Shown here: positions 1 to 10,800 of the stretch, piece by piece | Position numbering within the stretch: position 1 is the first letter of the stretch | How the letters are laid out: each line of letters begins with the position of its first letter | NCBI GenBank assembly: GCA_013396755.1 | Contig: VWZF01002968.1 | Coordinates: 1,392,407-1,456,406 of the forward strand | Source: Sclerurus mexicanus | Taxonomy: Eukaryota > Chordata > Aves > Passeriformes > Furnariidae | Length of the DNA: 64,000 bases | Direction of reading: 5' to 3' | Made by a program: the position numbers and the translations under genes | Notes under the pieces: model-generated | Databases searched by the model: none | What the model was told of the DNA's origin: nothing | The model's input: only the letters and a program-made list of their open reading frames with translations

Positions 1-2328
1 CATCTTGGAAATGTTGAAATTGTAGGACCTTTTGAAGATAGCAACCTGGCCTAGTAGAAGGTGTTCCTGCTTATGGCAGTGGGCTTGGAACTAGATTATC
101 TTTAAGATGATCTCTGCCAGCCCACACCATTCTATGATTGTGTATTGTATTTGGAATTCTGTATTATGTTTGTTGATGTGTTTGATAAAGTTCTTGTGTT
201 GCTTTTACTCTTTTGGGGTGCTATCATGGGATGGGGCAGAATCAAATAACTTGACAGAGGTTTTCCACACCCCGTAAGTGTCTGCAGTGCAAAGATGCTT
301 TCTCCAGGCCTATGGATCTATGAAGAAAATGTCCTATTGGTGTCTTATATCCTGTGTAAAAGCATTGAACACTGTCATCCCTATTTTCACAGGAGCAAGA
401 AAGAATGTGGTGTTCAGGAACAGGAATTTATATTTTCCTCCCTCCCTCTCCACATATCAGTGCTTGACTTCATGGCCAGGAAAGGAATAATTTTTACCTC
501 TCAGATAGTTACTCTGTTTCTTTCAAGGCTCTCAAACTCTGCTTACTTCTCTGATTCTCATTCTAATAAATTTTCCGGGGTAAAAGTCACACTATCGCAG
601 AGAAATGTTTTAATGTATTTGGTAACCTCTCTTGGAGTGGCAAGCACTAGTTGTTTCAAGTATCTAGCTTCAGCTTTACCTGCTCAGCTTTAAAGTGTTA
701 CCTGGAGGAGAGAAACAGTGACACCTCTCAGCTCCTTCTCCCACCCTCCTTTTGGTCCAGTAGAGCTTCCACTGCACTGTGGTCTTCAGGAGCTCTGTGA
801 AAATGTCACTATGAGCATGATAGGGGGAGCAGCAGGTTATGTTGGGACAGAAGAAACTCTATCTCAACCAGAGGGTTTGGGGCTGCTCCACTGGGTACCT
901 GGGCAGGGGGGATTCCTGCAGGGTTTGATACCATGCTTAGCTCTGATGGCTGACATGGTGTTTGAGAGGCAGCAGCCATGTAAAGCCATGGCAACGCTGG
1001 CCCTCTTCAGAGGGGAGCTGTGTTGGCATTAGCCCTGAGAGATGAGCCTTGAGGGAGTGCTTGCTTTGTACTCATGGTTGCTGTAAAGCATGACAGACTC
1101 CAACCTACAGTAGGGCTCTGATAGGTGAAGTGGCAACAAGATCACTCCTGATTTGATCTATCCCTTTCCACTGGCCCAGGACTGCCTTAGCCTCTGCCAT
1201 AGTTTACAGCAGGCACATTAAACTGGGCTACACTATGCCCAGCCAGCTCGAATGGTAGCTGTGTGCAAGCTGAGGGGAGCTGGAATGGGGTTGGTTTATG
1301 GCCACCTGCTTGACCCTAGAAATGCCCATGACATGCATCTTGCATTAGGGTCGAGGGTGGGATATTCAAAGTTAGCAGTGCCGTAACTGCATCACTCGGG
1401 GATTCTTCTGCATGGTTTTCCTAGCTTTTATGCAGCCAGAATAGTGTGGTGGGATTGGGGGTGGGACAAGGGACATTTCTAAGGCTTGATGTAGGTCATT
1501 CATACAGGCTGCCTCAAGCATCTCACCAGCTGTGTGGTCTAACACACGTCATGAGATCACGGGTGAAGTCATTCTCAGCTTTGCAAAGGTTTCTTAAGCT
1601 TGAGGGTTTATGTACTTTCATGGTAAATGCTTTTGTGTTTCAGTGGTTGTCCTGCAGCATGAATACACAAGCTAAACCTATTATTTATTGGTGACATTTA
1701 TATGCTAAAACCTAAATCTACTAATAATTTTGCTTATAAATCTATTTTAGCGTCTTCCCTGTTTTGTGTGACTGTCTCCAGTGCTGCAAATGCCTTTTTT
1801 CATGATGTGAACTATTTTGATTTTTATGTTTAGAATAGCATGTACATGTTCTTTAGAATACCAGTTTTTTGATGACAAGAAAGCTACCTATAATTTATTT
1901 TACCCAGTCCTTACTTAGAAATAAGGCACAGCAGGAGTTAAAAGAGCAGATTCTGTTTGCACTGAAACTGGTAGTACCATTCCAATTAACTTCAAGGGGA
2001 ATAGAATGGTAGATCATAACGTACTAGGCTAAATTCTTATTGGCACATGTAAAGTAGAATAGTTATGCCTGTTAAATATGCCATTAATGTAAACTGATTG
2101 CCTAGCTAGCAAATGTGCTTTTAATCACAGAAGGTTTTAACACCTCTGTTAAGTCTGTTTTGTCTCTTCAGCTACAGTTTGGTTTTTCTACCTGCTGTCT
2201 TTACTGTGTAGGAGGTCTAATTTTGTTGGTTATGATGATCAAACTTCCTTTTAAATGCCTATTTCCTGTATTTTAGGATTTTTCTTCCATGAAAACAAAA
2301 GCATCGGTTCCCTCTTATTTTCTTCCAG
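1..2328 (+). other. FHIP1A: FHIP1A intronic sequence
   Basis: Noncoding sequence upstream of the first recognised exon, assigned to an FHIP1A intron because the exon at 2329 starts in mid-codon. The first 140 bases hold a CR1 3' end. The open frames at 295-693, 718-1032 and 1446-1694 have no recognisable protein content or exon borders. Nothing else is seen. Confidence 0.7.
45..140 (+). mobile_element. CR1 LINE 3' end fragment
   Basis: The text aacctggcctagtagaaggt, then aactagattatct, then ccattctatgattgtgt parallels the 3' terminus of the CR1 copy at 55.6-55.73 kb. It ends in the ATTCTATGATT-type terminal repeat of CR1. It is diverged, so an old insertion. The left limit is uncertain. Confidence 0.7.
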
Positions 2329-2507
2329 GACCATTCATCAGTGTAGTGTTGTCGAAGCTGGAGAACATGCTGGAGAACTCCTTGCATGTAAATTTGCTGC
2401 TTATTGGGATTATTACTCAGCTGGCAAGTTACCCACAGCCACTTCTTCGCTCCTTTCTGCTCAACACCAACATGGTGTTTCAGCCTAGCGTGCGGTCGCT
2501 CTATCAG
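2329..2507 (+). CDS. FHIP1A: FHIP1A third-last coding exon
   Basis: This is an internal exon of FHIP1A (FAM160A1), a subunit of the FTS-Hook-FHIP (FHF) complex that connects Hook/dynein to endosomal vesicles. It follows a pyrimidine-rich tract and AG acceptor (ttttcttccag) and ends at CAG|gtattt. It starts with two bases of a split codon and then reads 59 codons in frame, beginning PFISVVLSKLENMLENSLHV and ending in SVRSLYQ. The leucine-rich helical text and the FLLNTNMVF segment match the conserved FHIP family region as I know it. The exon ends in phase 0, which fits the next exon. FHIP1A is preferred over the paralogue FHIP1B because of the GATB neighbour, as in human. Upstream exons lie outside the window. 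Confidence 0.9.
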
Positions 2508-2796
2508 GTATTTGACCACAGGTGTTAGCCATGCCCACCAGAGCAGTGCTTTTGGTGTCTCCTTAAAATTCATGTTAGCTCCTTTCAGTTTCACCTGTAG
2601 CTTTCCCGCCTGTCTGAGAGCCTCTTATTTAATTTCCATGTTTTAATTACATTTGTGCAAAGAACTGGAAACTCTGTATGACCATAGATTTTGTCAGAAC
2701 TTTATTTTAATGCAGGTAGAGAAAGCCCAAGTATTCAGTCTGTAGCTGCCCTGGGAGCAAAGGGGGAAGAAGTAATTGTTACTGTTGTTTTGGCAG
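2508..2796 (+). other. FHIP1A: FHIP1A intron (289 bp)
   Basis: A short intron with a GT donor (gtattt) and an acceptor after a T-rich tract (gttttggcag). Nothing else is visible in it. Confidence 0.85.
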
Positions 2797-2935
2797 GTGC
2801 TGGCATCTGTGAAAAATAAAATTGAACATTTTGCCTCTATTGAAAAAGACTTTCCGGGTCTTCTCCTGGAGGCCCAACAGTACTTGCTTTTTCGTGTGGA
2901 CATGTCTGATGCTGCGGAGGAATTGCTAACCAAAG
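2797..2935 (+). CDS. FHIP1A: FHIP1A penultimate coding exon
   Basis: The exon contains 46 codons plus one base. It starts VLASVKNKIEHFASIEKDFP and ends DAAEELLTK before a split glycine codon. Its borders are ttttggcag|GTG and AAAG|gtaaat. It joins the previous exon in phase 0 and the last exon through a G|GT codon, so the reading frame runs unbroken across all three exons. The charged helical sequence (KNKIEHFASIEKDF) is characteristic of the conserved C-terminal half of FHIP proteins. No frameshift or stop is seen. Confidence 0.9.
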
Positions 2936-5900
2936 GTAAATGTTAACCAAGGAGTGATGGGTGGAATGACTTACCAGCTTCCCTTCTCTTTTTCTACGGG
3001 TGATTAAAAGAAGGTGTGGTGTGTTGTGAATATCATTAACCAAGGTGTATCCTTCTGACTTTAAACTGATGATGCTCAGTAGACCATAGCATATGGGTCT
3101 ATCTGGATATTTTTTGCTCTGTAGAAGCTTTTATTTGTTACATAAAATGTCTGTTAAAAGAAGTAAAAAAAACAGTTCTTGGCTCTCTGTCAGTTTGGCC
3201 ATAAACAAACTCACTTTCGAGACATGAGGTGAGGTGGCATACATGTGTGATTCTATTTTATTTTTAGCTTGACCTTCAGCTAGTCACTGGTTCTTTTTTG
3301 ATAAATGTTAAAGAGGACAGGACTCCAGGGTGAATTGGTTTCCGCAACAGTTGAATAGGGCCTCGTATCTGCTACTGGAGGAGATGGATACTAGCTGGAA
3401 GACTTTCAGTGTGCTTTCTTGAGTGACAAACAAAGCACAACAAGCAGAAGAAACAAGGGTGGGGGGTGTGTGTGTAAAAGCCAGGGCTCTTTGAGAGCAG
3501 TGGGGAGTTCAACAGGTATCATTCCACAGAGCCAGCTTTAGAGGGATTTCTGTAATATCTGCTGCTTCTCAAGCACAGTGCACACTGCACCTGTCTTTAC
3601 GGTTACCAGTATTTATTTATACTGCTGTGGGGCAAGTTAATGAAAGTAAGCAAAATCAAGAGTCTTACATGCTGACTAAGAACCTTTCAGACACAGCCAG
3701 GCAACAGGTGGAGTTGGGGCCCTACCCTGAGAATGTGCTTGTTTTCAGCTTGCTGCTGAGCAGGCAATGTTAGGTGCAGGTTTCCCCTAAAAACAAACTT
3801 CCCATGTTATGGGAATGTGTCAAATTTGGTGAGTGATTAAGAGCTGGCTCTGCAAAAGGATTCAGGAGAGGCTGCATTTACAGGTGTGTGCTTACTCATT
3901 ATTTGAAGTCATTAATAATCACTCACTCTGTCTATACCCCTGTGAAGATGTTGATACTTCCCTTGGATTTCCAGAGATGTGGAAAGCAGGACTCTCTATG
4001 TGCCATTCTAATTGCATTTTCATTTTTCAAGGCTCTGAATAATAATCTACCTAGTTTCTAGTTAGCATAGTGTGTGTTTCTAAGGTTTGCAGCACCTCTA
4101 GTCCGTAAAATTATGATCTTGCTAAGGCTGCTTCTTGAAGAATTGGTCTGTGGAAGGTGCCTGCTCTAAAGAAGCTGTGTACTGCAAATGTCAGTAGTGT
4201 TTTAGGCGCTGCATTCTGGTGCCATAGATTAAAAAGCTTTACAATTGGATGGTATTGTAGCTAGCACATGGGTGATGAGATTAGGAGGCAACATTTAGTC
4301 ATTTCTTTTCAGGTGCTCACAATAAGAACTTTTATATAATGCATTCCTGATGGCATTTATTTATGCTTCCTATTTTACGTCAGTTTTCTTCTGTGGGCTT
4401 CACCGTTTGCTAGGTTGACTCATGCTGATCATTATTTAGGAATTTGAAACAAGACTGCTTAGTCACCCTGCTGGTACATTTTCTTCTGTATAGTGGCAAC
4501 TCCTGCAAAGAAGGCTTCTCTTGAAAAATAGGTGAAGAAGAATAAATAAATCTCTGGATAACTGCACGTTCGTTCCCAACAGGACTGGTGACGCAAGTCG
4601 TCGAACTGTAATCCTGGGGGAAAGTTGGCTCAGTAGTCTGTCAACTAATAGTTCATTATATTGATTGAGAAGTGCAAGACAGGAACTGCTACAATAATGG
4701 TAAACGAAAAAAAAAAGCAAACCCCAACCCAATAAGAAATTAGGACTTCCTTGCATTTGCTTGAATGCCACCTCTGAGCATCATGCAAATTGGCTGCTCT
4801 CTGAGGGATTTTTTTACCCTTGAACAGAAGTGTTGAATAACCCCACTGTTCTCTACAGATTTGAGCATAAGTGGCCTCCTACAGAATTCCCATCTGAAAA
4901 CCAGAAGCCAGACTTAGTGGGGAACACAAATGTAAAACCGAGAGTATTTCCTTTCTTTTAACAGGGGTGGTCTCTGAAGGTGTTCAAGCAGGAAACGGCA
5001 GTTTATTATTTTCTGCTTGCAGTAGGGTGTGGTTTCCTTACACAGTAGCTGGGGTTCTGGTCGCATATATAGTGATGTAGATCCCATGTGAAAAGCTGCC
5101 TGGCTTTCAGTGTAACAATCTTACAGGTAATGATCTTTGGGGTACTCATTTTCTCAGTTTTCAGTTGTATGATCTAGTTTGCCCTCTGACCCTAGAGAGA
5201 AGTGAACAATCCTGATCAAAGTAAAGAACCCAAATCTCTGATTCCTAGATCAGCTTTCTGTCTTCTTCTGGTGTTTGTTTTTTGGTTTTTTTCCCCCAAA
5301 TAAGCAGTTAAATCTGAATCAAAATTATTTTTAGGGAAATGTATCAATTTCAATGCTTTTTAAAGCAAAGAATAGGAACAAAAACAAAGTTTTGGCAGTA
5401 TACTAGCATTCTGGTTTTTTTTGCTAAACTATTTTAAAAACTTAAAATATTAATTATGAAACATTTTGACATTAGATGATCTGAAAAAACATCTTCAGGG
5501 GAAGCTCAAAACTGTATCTTTTCATTGTAATTCATAATTTAAGTTGTTTTTCCTCCCACAGTCAGATTTTTCCACAGAACTGAAGTTCCTGTACTCTTGT
5601 CTCTAGTAGATAGAAATTTATAGAATAACAACGTGAATGATTGATAAATCTGCGACTGGAAAGGTGTTTTAAACTGAAGAAAAGTATGAGTCTATCAAAT
5701 GATTAGGATGAAAACTTCTTTTGAGTGTTTGGAAGTGTACAGTAATTCCACAGTGCTTTTGGAGAAGTACAGGCAAGGAACAAAAGTGCAGAGCTGTTGA
5801 ACAGAGGGATTGCTATGCTGCATCAAGTGAGGCATCATTTATGGCTCCTTGCATTTGCTTCTTGGAGAGGTTTCAGAACAAGGCTGGTGTCACCTGAGTC

Positions 5901-6953
5901 TGAGTTGTTTTAACATAAACTGCGTGCACTTTTAGGGAAACCTCTTCTTAACGTAGTGTTTGGCTTATCTGCAGTATGTGAGTTAATGTAAGTTTTTTTT
6001 TTTTAATGATTCACTTACACAGCTCATGAGAACATCCACTTGTAAGTTAAACAGGATTTTATCTGTCTCTGCTTTTGGCCTCAATGACATGTAGCAGTGA
6101 GTTCTACAGGTTAATTCTTCATTGTAAAGTATTTATTTCCATCAGCGTTAAACTTTGTCACCTTTTTAGTTTCACTAAATTAATTATCATCTAATTAAAG
6201 GGCAGCTCTGCTTCAGGTTGAAACAAGGAGCAATTGATTGAAATTTCAGTGCTGCTGTCACTGTAATTCCATGCATTCTGCTGCCTGAGCTCTGATCCTT
6301 TGGCAGCAGAGATCATATAGCAGAGCACACATTGGTTTTCACTTGCTCTGTTTTTAATGTTTAGTTGCTTTACAGGGAGTTAAAGGTAAGTGTAGTTAGT
6401 GGGACCTATAGCTGCAGAAAAATCAAATTTTTAAGCATTTTTTTGCCTTAGTTTTTAGCTTGCTTCAGACTCATGCGGTGATGCTGTAACTCATCCTCCA
6501 ACCCACTTACGTGATGATTCCCAGAGAGAGGAAGGAGAAAGAGAAGTCAAAAGGCTGGTTTGATCTGGGGGAGGGATAGAGCACAGTATCACTGAAATGG
6601 AGACAACCATGCTGGGTCTAGATGGGTGGATGTTATCTGCTATTTCAGGAGGTAAATCCATACAGCTCTTTCCCTTGGTTCCTCTTCTGCCCACGTATTT
6701 CTCTCATCAGAGCTGGAACTGAATCATACTTAACTGGGGGAAAGATAGGTAATAAAAAATGCAATAGAATCAGGCCATGTCGAACTTTAAAATGTTGGAT
6801 TAGTGGGGTATTTCCCTGCATGATTTGGGTACTGCAAATTATAGCTCTGAACACAGTCTTTGTTAAACAGGCTTTGGACACTGTACAAACAGTGTGCATG
6901 CTTAATAGACACTGTCTTTTTTTTTTTTTTTCTGCCTCTTCTCCTGGCTTTAG
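2936..6953 (+). other. FHIP1A: FHIP1A intron (4.0 kb)
   Basis: An AT-rich intron with a gtaaat donor and a long T/C tract before the acceptor. A possible ancient CR1-like remnant lies near 6080-6195. No exon with good borders was found inside. The reverse-strand frame at 4463-4771 has no recognisable content. Confidence 0.8.
6080..6195 (-). repeat. possible ancient CR1-like (L3-type) LINE remnant
   Basis: The order of short phrases (caatgacatgtagcagtgag, ttctacaggttaattcttc, aaagtatttatttcc, gcgttaaactttgtcacc) resembles old reversed CR1/L3-family 3' parts. It also parallels the gtgagtccacc ... aaattcttcctaatgtct layout of the clear reversed CR1 at 58.9 kb. The call rests on pattern memory, not alignment. 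An unrelated unique sequence is possible. Confidence 0.3.
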
Positions 6954-7204
6954 GTAATGCCCAGCACAGCAGCAATGCAGGGAAAGGGAGGAACCTCTCT
7001 GAAGCTTACCCAGCTGTACTGCAGCCTTTCCTGGGACAGAAAGGAAAGAAAGGCCTGGCTCATCCCAGCCTTCCTGCACACGTGAGGAATGCCGTACTTG
7101 CAGCTGCCCTTTTTCCCGAGTTCCTCAAGGAGTTGGCAGCTCTAGCCCAAGAACATTCCATTTTATGTTACAAAATATTGGGGGATTTTGAAGATTATTA
7201 TTAG
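6954..7204 (+). CDS. FHIP1A: FHIP1A last coding exon with stop
   Basis: This is the C-terminal exon. The acceptor follows a long T/C tract (cctggctttag|GTAATG). The first two bases complete the glycine codon, then 82 residues follow and a TAG stop. The text includes NLSEAYPAVLQPFLGQKGKK, then LFPEFLKELAALAQEHS. The KELAA residues at 7127-7141 are the conserved C-terminal motif that defines the FHIP family's KELAA domain. The protein ends in an acidic and aromatic tail, GDFEDYY. The visible part of FHIP1A is about 188 residues, roughly the last fifth of a protein that is about 1,000 residues in mammals (from memory). A reverse-strand open frame over the same bases is a shadow. Confidence 0.92.
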
Positions 7205-7608
7205 TGGGTTTTTTAAATATGTTTTAAAAAAGCTTTTGAAGTTTAAACAGATTTTTAATGCAAAGCTGCTTACAAAAGAAGGTTGTACTTCAATATTTCC
7301 TGAAAATACTTGATTTAGAGGGGGAAGAAGGAGGCAAAATAGTATTCCAGTTAGGCCTTATAATTTCCCTCTGTGCTACATAACTTATTTGAGAGATTTC
7401 TGATAATGCTCTTACTGCAACTTCCTTCTTCATCCCTTCTTCTTTACACAGCCACCCTTCTTTAGTGTTAGTAATTCTGGTTGAATTTCTGCACTAGACA
7501 CTTGTAGGCTGGCTAAGAGAGGCAAACATGTTACCTTTTTTCTGTTCCCAGATACACTCTTCTGGATAACTTGTTAAGAGACAGTTTGTTTGAAAAACAT
7601 TGACCCAC

Positions 7609-7648
7609 GGGGAAAGTTCGTGCAGACGCAAAGTCTGCACGAAACCCC
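7609..7648 (+). repeat. inverted repeat / RNA hairpin in FHIP1A 3' UTR
   Basis: Two perfect 11-base arms, ttcgtgcagac (7617-7627) and gtctgcacgaa (7633-7643), flank a 5-base loop (gcaaa). Outside the arms, GGGG (7609-7612) can pair with CCCC (7645-7648) across a small asymmetric internal loop. In the transcript this would be a stable stem-loop. The CpG in the arms is intact on both sides. Confidence 0.75.
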
Positions 7649-7789
7649 TTTATGTGAAGGGTTGTTCTTCTTGGTGTCATTGTTCTCTTCCCTTCCTTTT
7701 CCCTAAAACAGGGTTCTTATCAATCCACATCCAAAGCCATCTTTTAATCCGGGGGGTCAGGTTTTATGAATTCAAGTGATCTTATGTGT

Positions 7790-7795
7790 AATAAA
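7790..7795 (+). promoter_or_regulatory. FHIP1A: candidate polyadenylation signal for FHIP1A
   Basis: Canonical AATAAA 586 bases after the stop codon and the first on this strand. A second AATAAA at 9632-9637 is an alternative distal signal. Use of either is inferred. Confidence 0.4.
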
Positions 7796-7815
7796 CCCAT
7801 GAGTAGCTGAAAGCA

Positions 7816-10800
7816 GGTGCTGGACCCTACACATACCATATTGCCTTATGTCGCAGACAGATCTGCAGCTATCAGCTGTTGGGCTTTGAAGTCAAGTGAG
7901 CTGTATAAGTGGATGTGGATTGCAGACTGCCTGGAATTTTCCTTGCAGTTATTTGGCATTCTTGGATAACTACTGCATTGCTACCTAAACTCAAGCATGC
8001 CTTATTTAGTAAGATTTGCACAAAGTACAAAACAAAATGTTTCTATGCAAGCTCTTATTAGTGTGTAGTTTATTTTTATGCTTATTTTAATAAGCTAAAG
8101 AAAGATATATCTTTCTGTAGTGTTAAATGGACAGCAGGCTGTTTTTGTCTTTTTTATTAAATGGAAAAGGTTTGCTTGCTCTTGAAAGGTGTTCTGTATT
8201 ATTGTTAATTTGGTTTTAGTTAAGGGAAAGTTAAATACTGTTTGTTTACTTTTAATTTAGGTGTTGACTTTTCCTAATATTGCACTTTTGGGATGGTCAG
8301 GGGAGGACCAGCCTATTCACCAGCTGCAGAAAAGGAAGGAGTAATGGGGAAAGCTGTCTGCTGGTGACTAACTGCTGGAGAATTTTCTCTTCTGTGAGTA
8401 ATGGGCTTCATTAGAAGAACCCAAACATGATGAATTGGTGCACCACTGAATTTCATCTTATCTGAGTCACATAATTGTGCTTCCAGTGTGGTGTAGTTGG
8501 CTACATAAAGAGGAGCTTAGTTCAAGAAAGCCTTAAACCCATATCTCCAGGATAGAAACCAACAGTGACTCCAAAAAATGTGAAGAAATGGAAATCAGAG
8601 GTAACACTTGCTTACATTAGTTCTCCTGCTCACTGTAATTCCATAATGTGGGATGCTCAGTTTAATCACATCCTGATACTGAAACGCACTTTCTCAGCAA
8701 CTGCGAGGAAAAAAACACTTTTAAAACAGAAAACGAAGACACTCCAGAAGAGTCTAATTAATTACAGGTCAAATTCCTCTGGAATTTGCAGTGCAATTTA
8801 AGCTTCTAAATCCTTTAGATGGTTCAGAAAAGTTGTGCCTTTATTCTACAAGCTATGGATTAAAGCATCTGCATTCACTGTGTCAGACTGCTGGAGGTTG
8901 GTGCAAGGGAAAAAAAAAAATCCCAAAGGCTACCTCTGACAAAATCGCCTCAGGAACTTGTCTGGGTCCATCTTCTCTTGTTTGCTGCACAGTCGACACA
9001 TCCATGATGGCTGGGGGTCATGTTGCTTCCTGACTCTCTCTGGTTTGCTTTCATTTCTAACTTGTTTATTTCTTTAGGTGCCATTGCATCACCATCCTGT
9101 AAATCACCTACTGACCTCCACATGGCCCCGTTTCACCTCACGAGCTGTCTTGGAAGCTGAAGCCAAGGCTGTGGGCTTTTTCTTAAATCTTAGTTATCCA
9201 GGACGAAAAGAGCTCTCTCTTTTTCTTGTTTTTCCCCCTGCATTTTTGTTGTAAATGGGTAATAAGATTGATTGATTTTTTTTTCTTTCTTTTTTTTTTT
9301 CAAACTTGTTCTAGGGCACGGTGGGTTCTTTGCCCACTCCTCCATTTCTGCTCCCACTGTTACCAGCAATGTTGCCTTTCATGCTGTGCTCACAGGCCTG
9401 GCCTGAGGGGGTTCACTAATATGTGTTGGAAGTGTTTTAGCATTATGGGTGTAGGGTCAGTGCTTGCTCTGCTTCTCACCCCTTCTGCTAGGAGCTCCAT
9501 ATGAGCAAAAGAAAAGTGTCATCTGCTCACTTTTAGTGGCTCAAAACATGCTAAATTGCAGAAGCAGCCTAATCCTTTTTCTGAAGAACTTTTTAAAAAT
9601 GAATTGTCGGGAATTATTTTGCTTCTTTTAAAATAAAGAACTCTGCAGACCAGTGCTCGAGGCAGTGAGGTTACTACGTGATCATTCCTTTCCTTTGTTT
9701 GTATTCTAAAATAAGGATCTTTATTTGCTGGGTAGAAGGGATTTCTTTTGAGGTTGTTAATTTTAACTGGTGTTTTCAACAAATGTACGAAGTCATGGTA
9801 GTTTCATCCCAGCAAGTTCATTAAGCTACATGGGGATTTTAAAATGTGGACTGCTCAGAAAAGCACCTGTAAATTTGAGGAAGGAGGAGATTTGCCTCAT
9901 AAGCTGTAGTAGAGTTTATGCTCTACAATCCAGTAGGATACAGTCAGCCTTTGAAATCTGGAGTCTTGTGAAAGACTTCTTGCTGAGAAGTCAGAACTGT
10001 GTTTGTGAACAGTGTCCCCTTGCAAACAGGGAATCTATCTGTCACCTCCCCAGAAGGAAGAGGTGGACGAGTGCAGTGACCCTGGCTCAGGACTGTAAAA
10101 GTGGAGATCATACGTGTAACTTTGCATTCCTTGGTTCCTTAGTGGCATCAGACTTGCAGCTATGTCTTAGTTGTGATAGCAGCATAATGTCTGGCACCCA
10201 GCACAAAAGCTATTGGCAGGAATTGCCTCTTCCTGTCTTCAAAATGCACAACCTGTGATTTAGCTTGAAAACGTTGATCTTTTGAGATTAATCACATCTA
10301 TGTGCATAAGTTCTTCAGCCAAATGCTTGTTTAATAAGCTCCTTCCCTCCAGTTAGATAAGGTGTTATCCCATCTCTCGCCAGTGACACATCCTTTTCTG
10401 AAAAAAACCCCCGTGCCTGTGATCCAAGCTGTGGTCCAGCCTGTAGGTCCCTCGAGGACAACATCGCTATGCTGCCCTTTCCAAGAGTCAGGAAGGGCTC
10501 TGTGGTCTAGTTTTTCCCACGCTCAGGTGGGTGTGTGAGAGCAGTCCCCCTTTGGCCCACTGGCTCAGCATCAGTCACGAATGAAGTGTCTTGGCGTTGG
10601 CAGATCTGTTCCAAAGACTGCAGGTGGTGGCTCAGTGATACCAAAGTTAATTTTCAGTCTCCTGCTAGATGTTTCAAACTGTGAATGCCACGTTTTGAAT
10701 GATGTAGCCTTGGAGTGTGTTTTTAAGCTGTTCTACTATAGCAGGAAATCTTCCAGCAACCTACCTAAAAAGTGAATGTTTTGTCTCAAAACAGTTGTAG

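Larger units (their letters stand above)
7205..7815 (+). other. FHIP1A: FHIP1A 3' UTR (proximal part)
   Basis: Sequence after the stop codon. The first AATAAA on the + strand is at 7790-7795 (tgtaataaaccc) and could be the first polyadenylation signal. A second AATAAA lies at 9632-9637, so a longer UTR is possible. The hairpin at 7609-7648 lies within this stretch. Extents are inferred from the signals only. Confidence 0.5.

Noticed and set aside
9770..10258. + strand open frame of 162 codons
   Set aside because: No domain, no exon borders and no resemblance to a known protein. It lies in the FHIP1A 3' flank and is of a length expected by chance among many frames.
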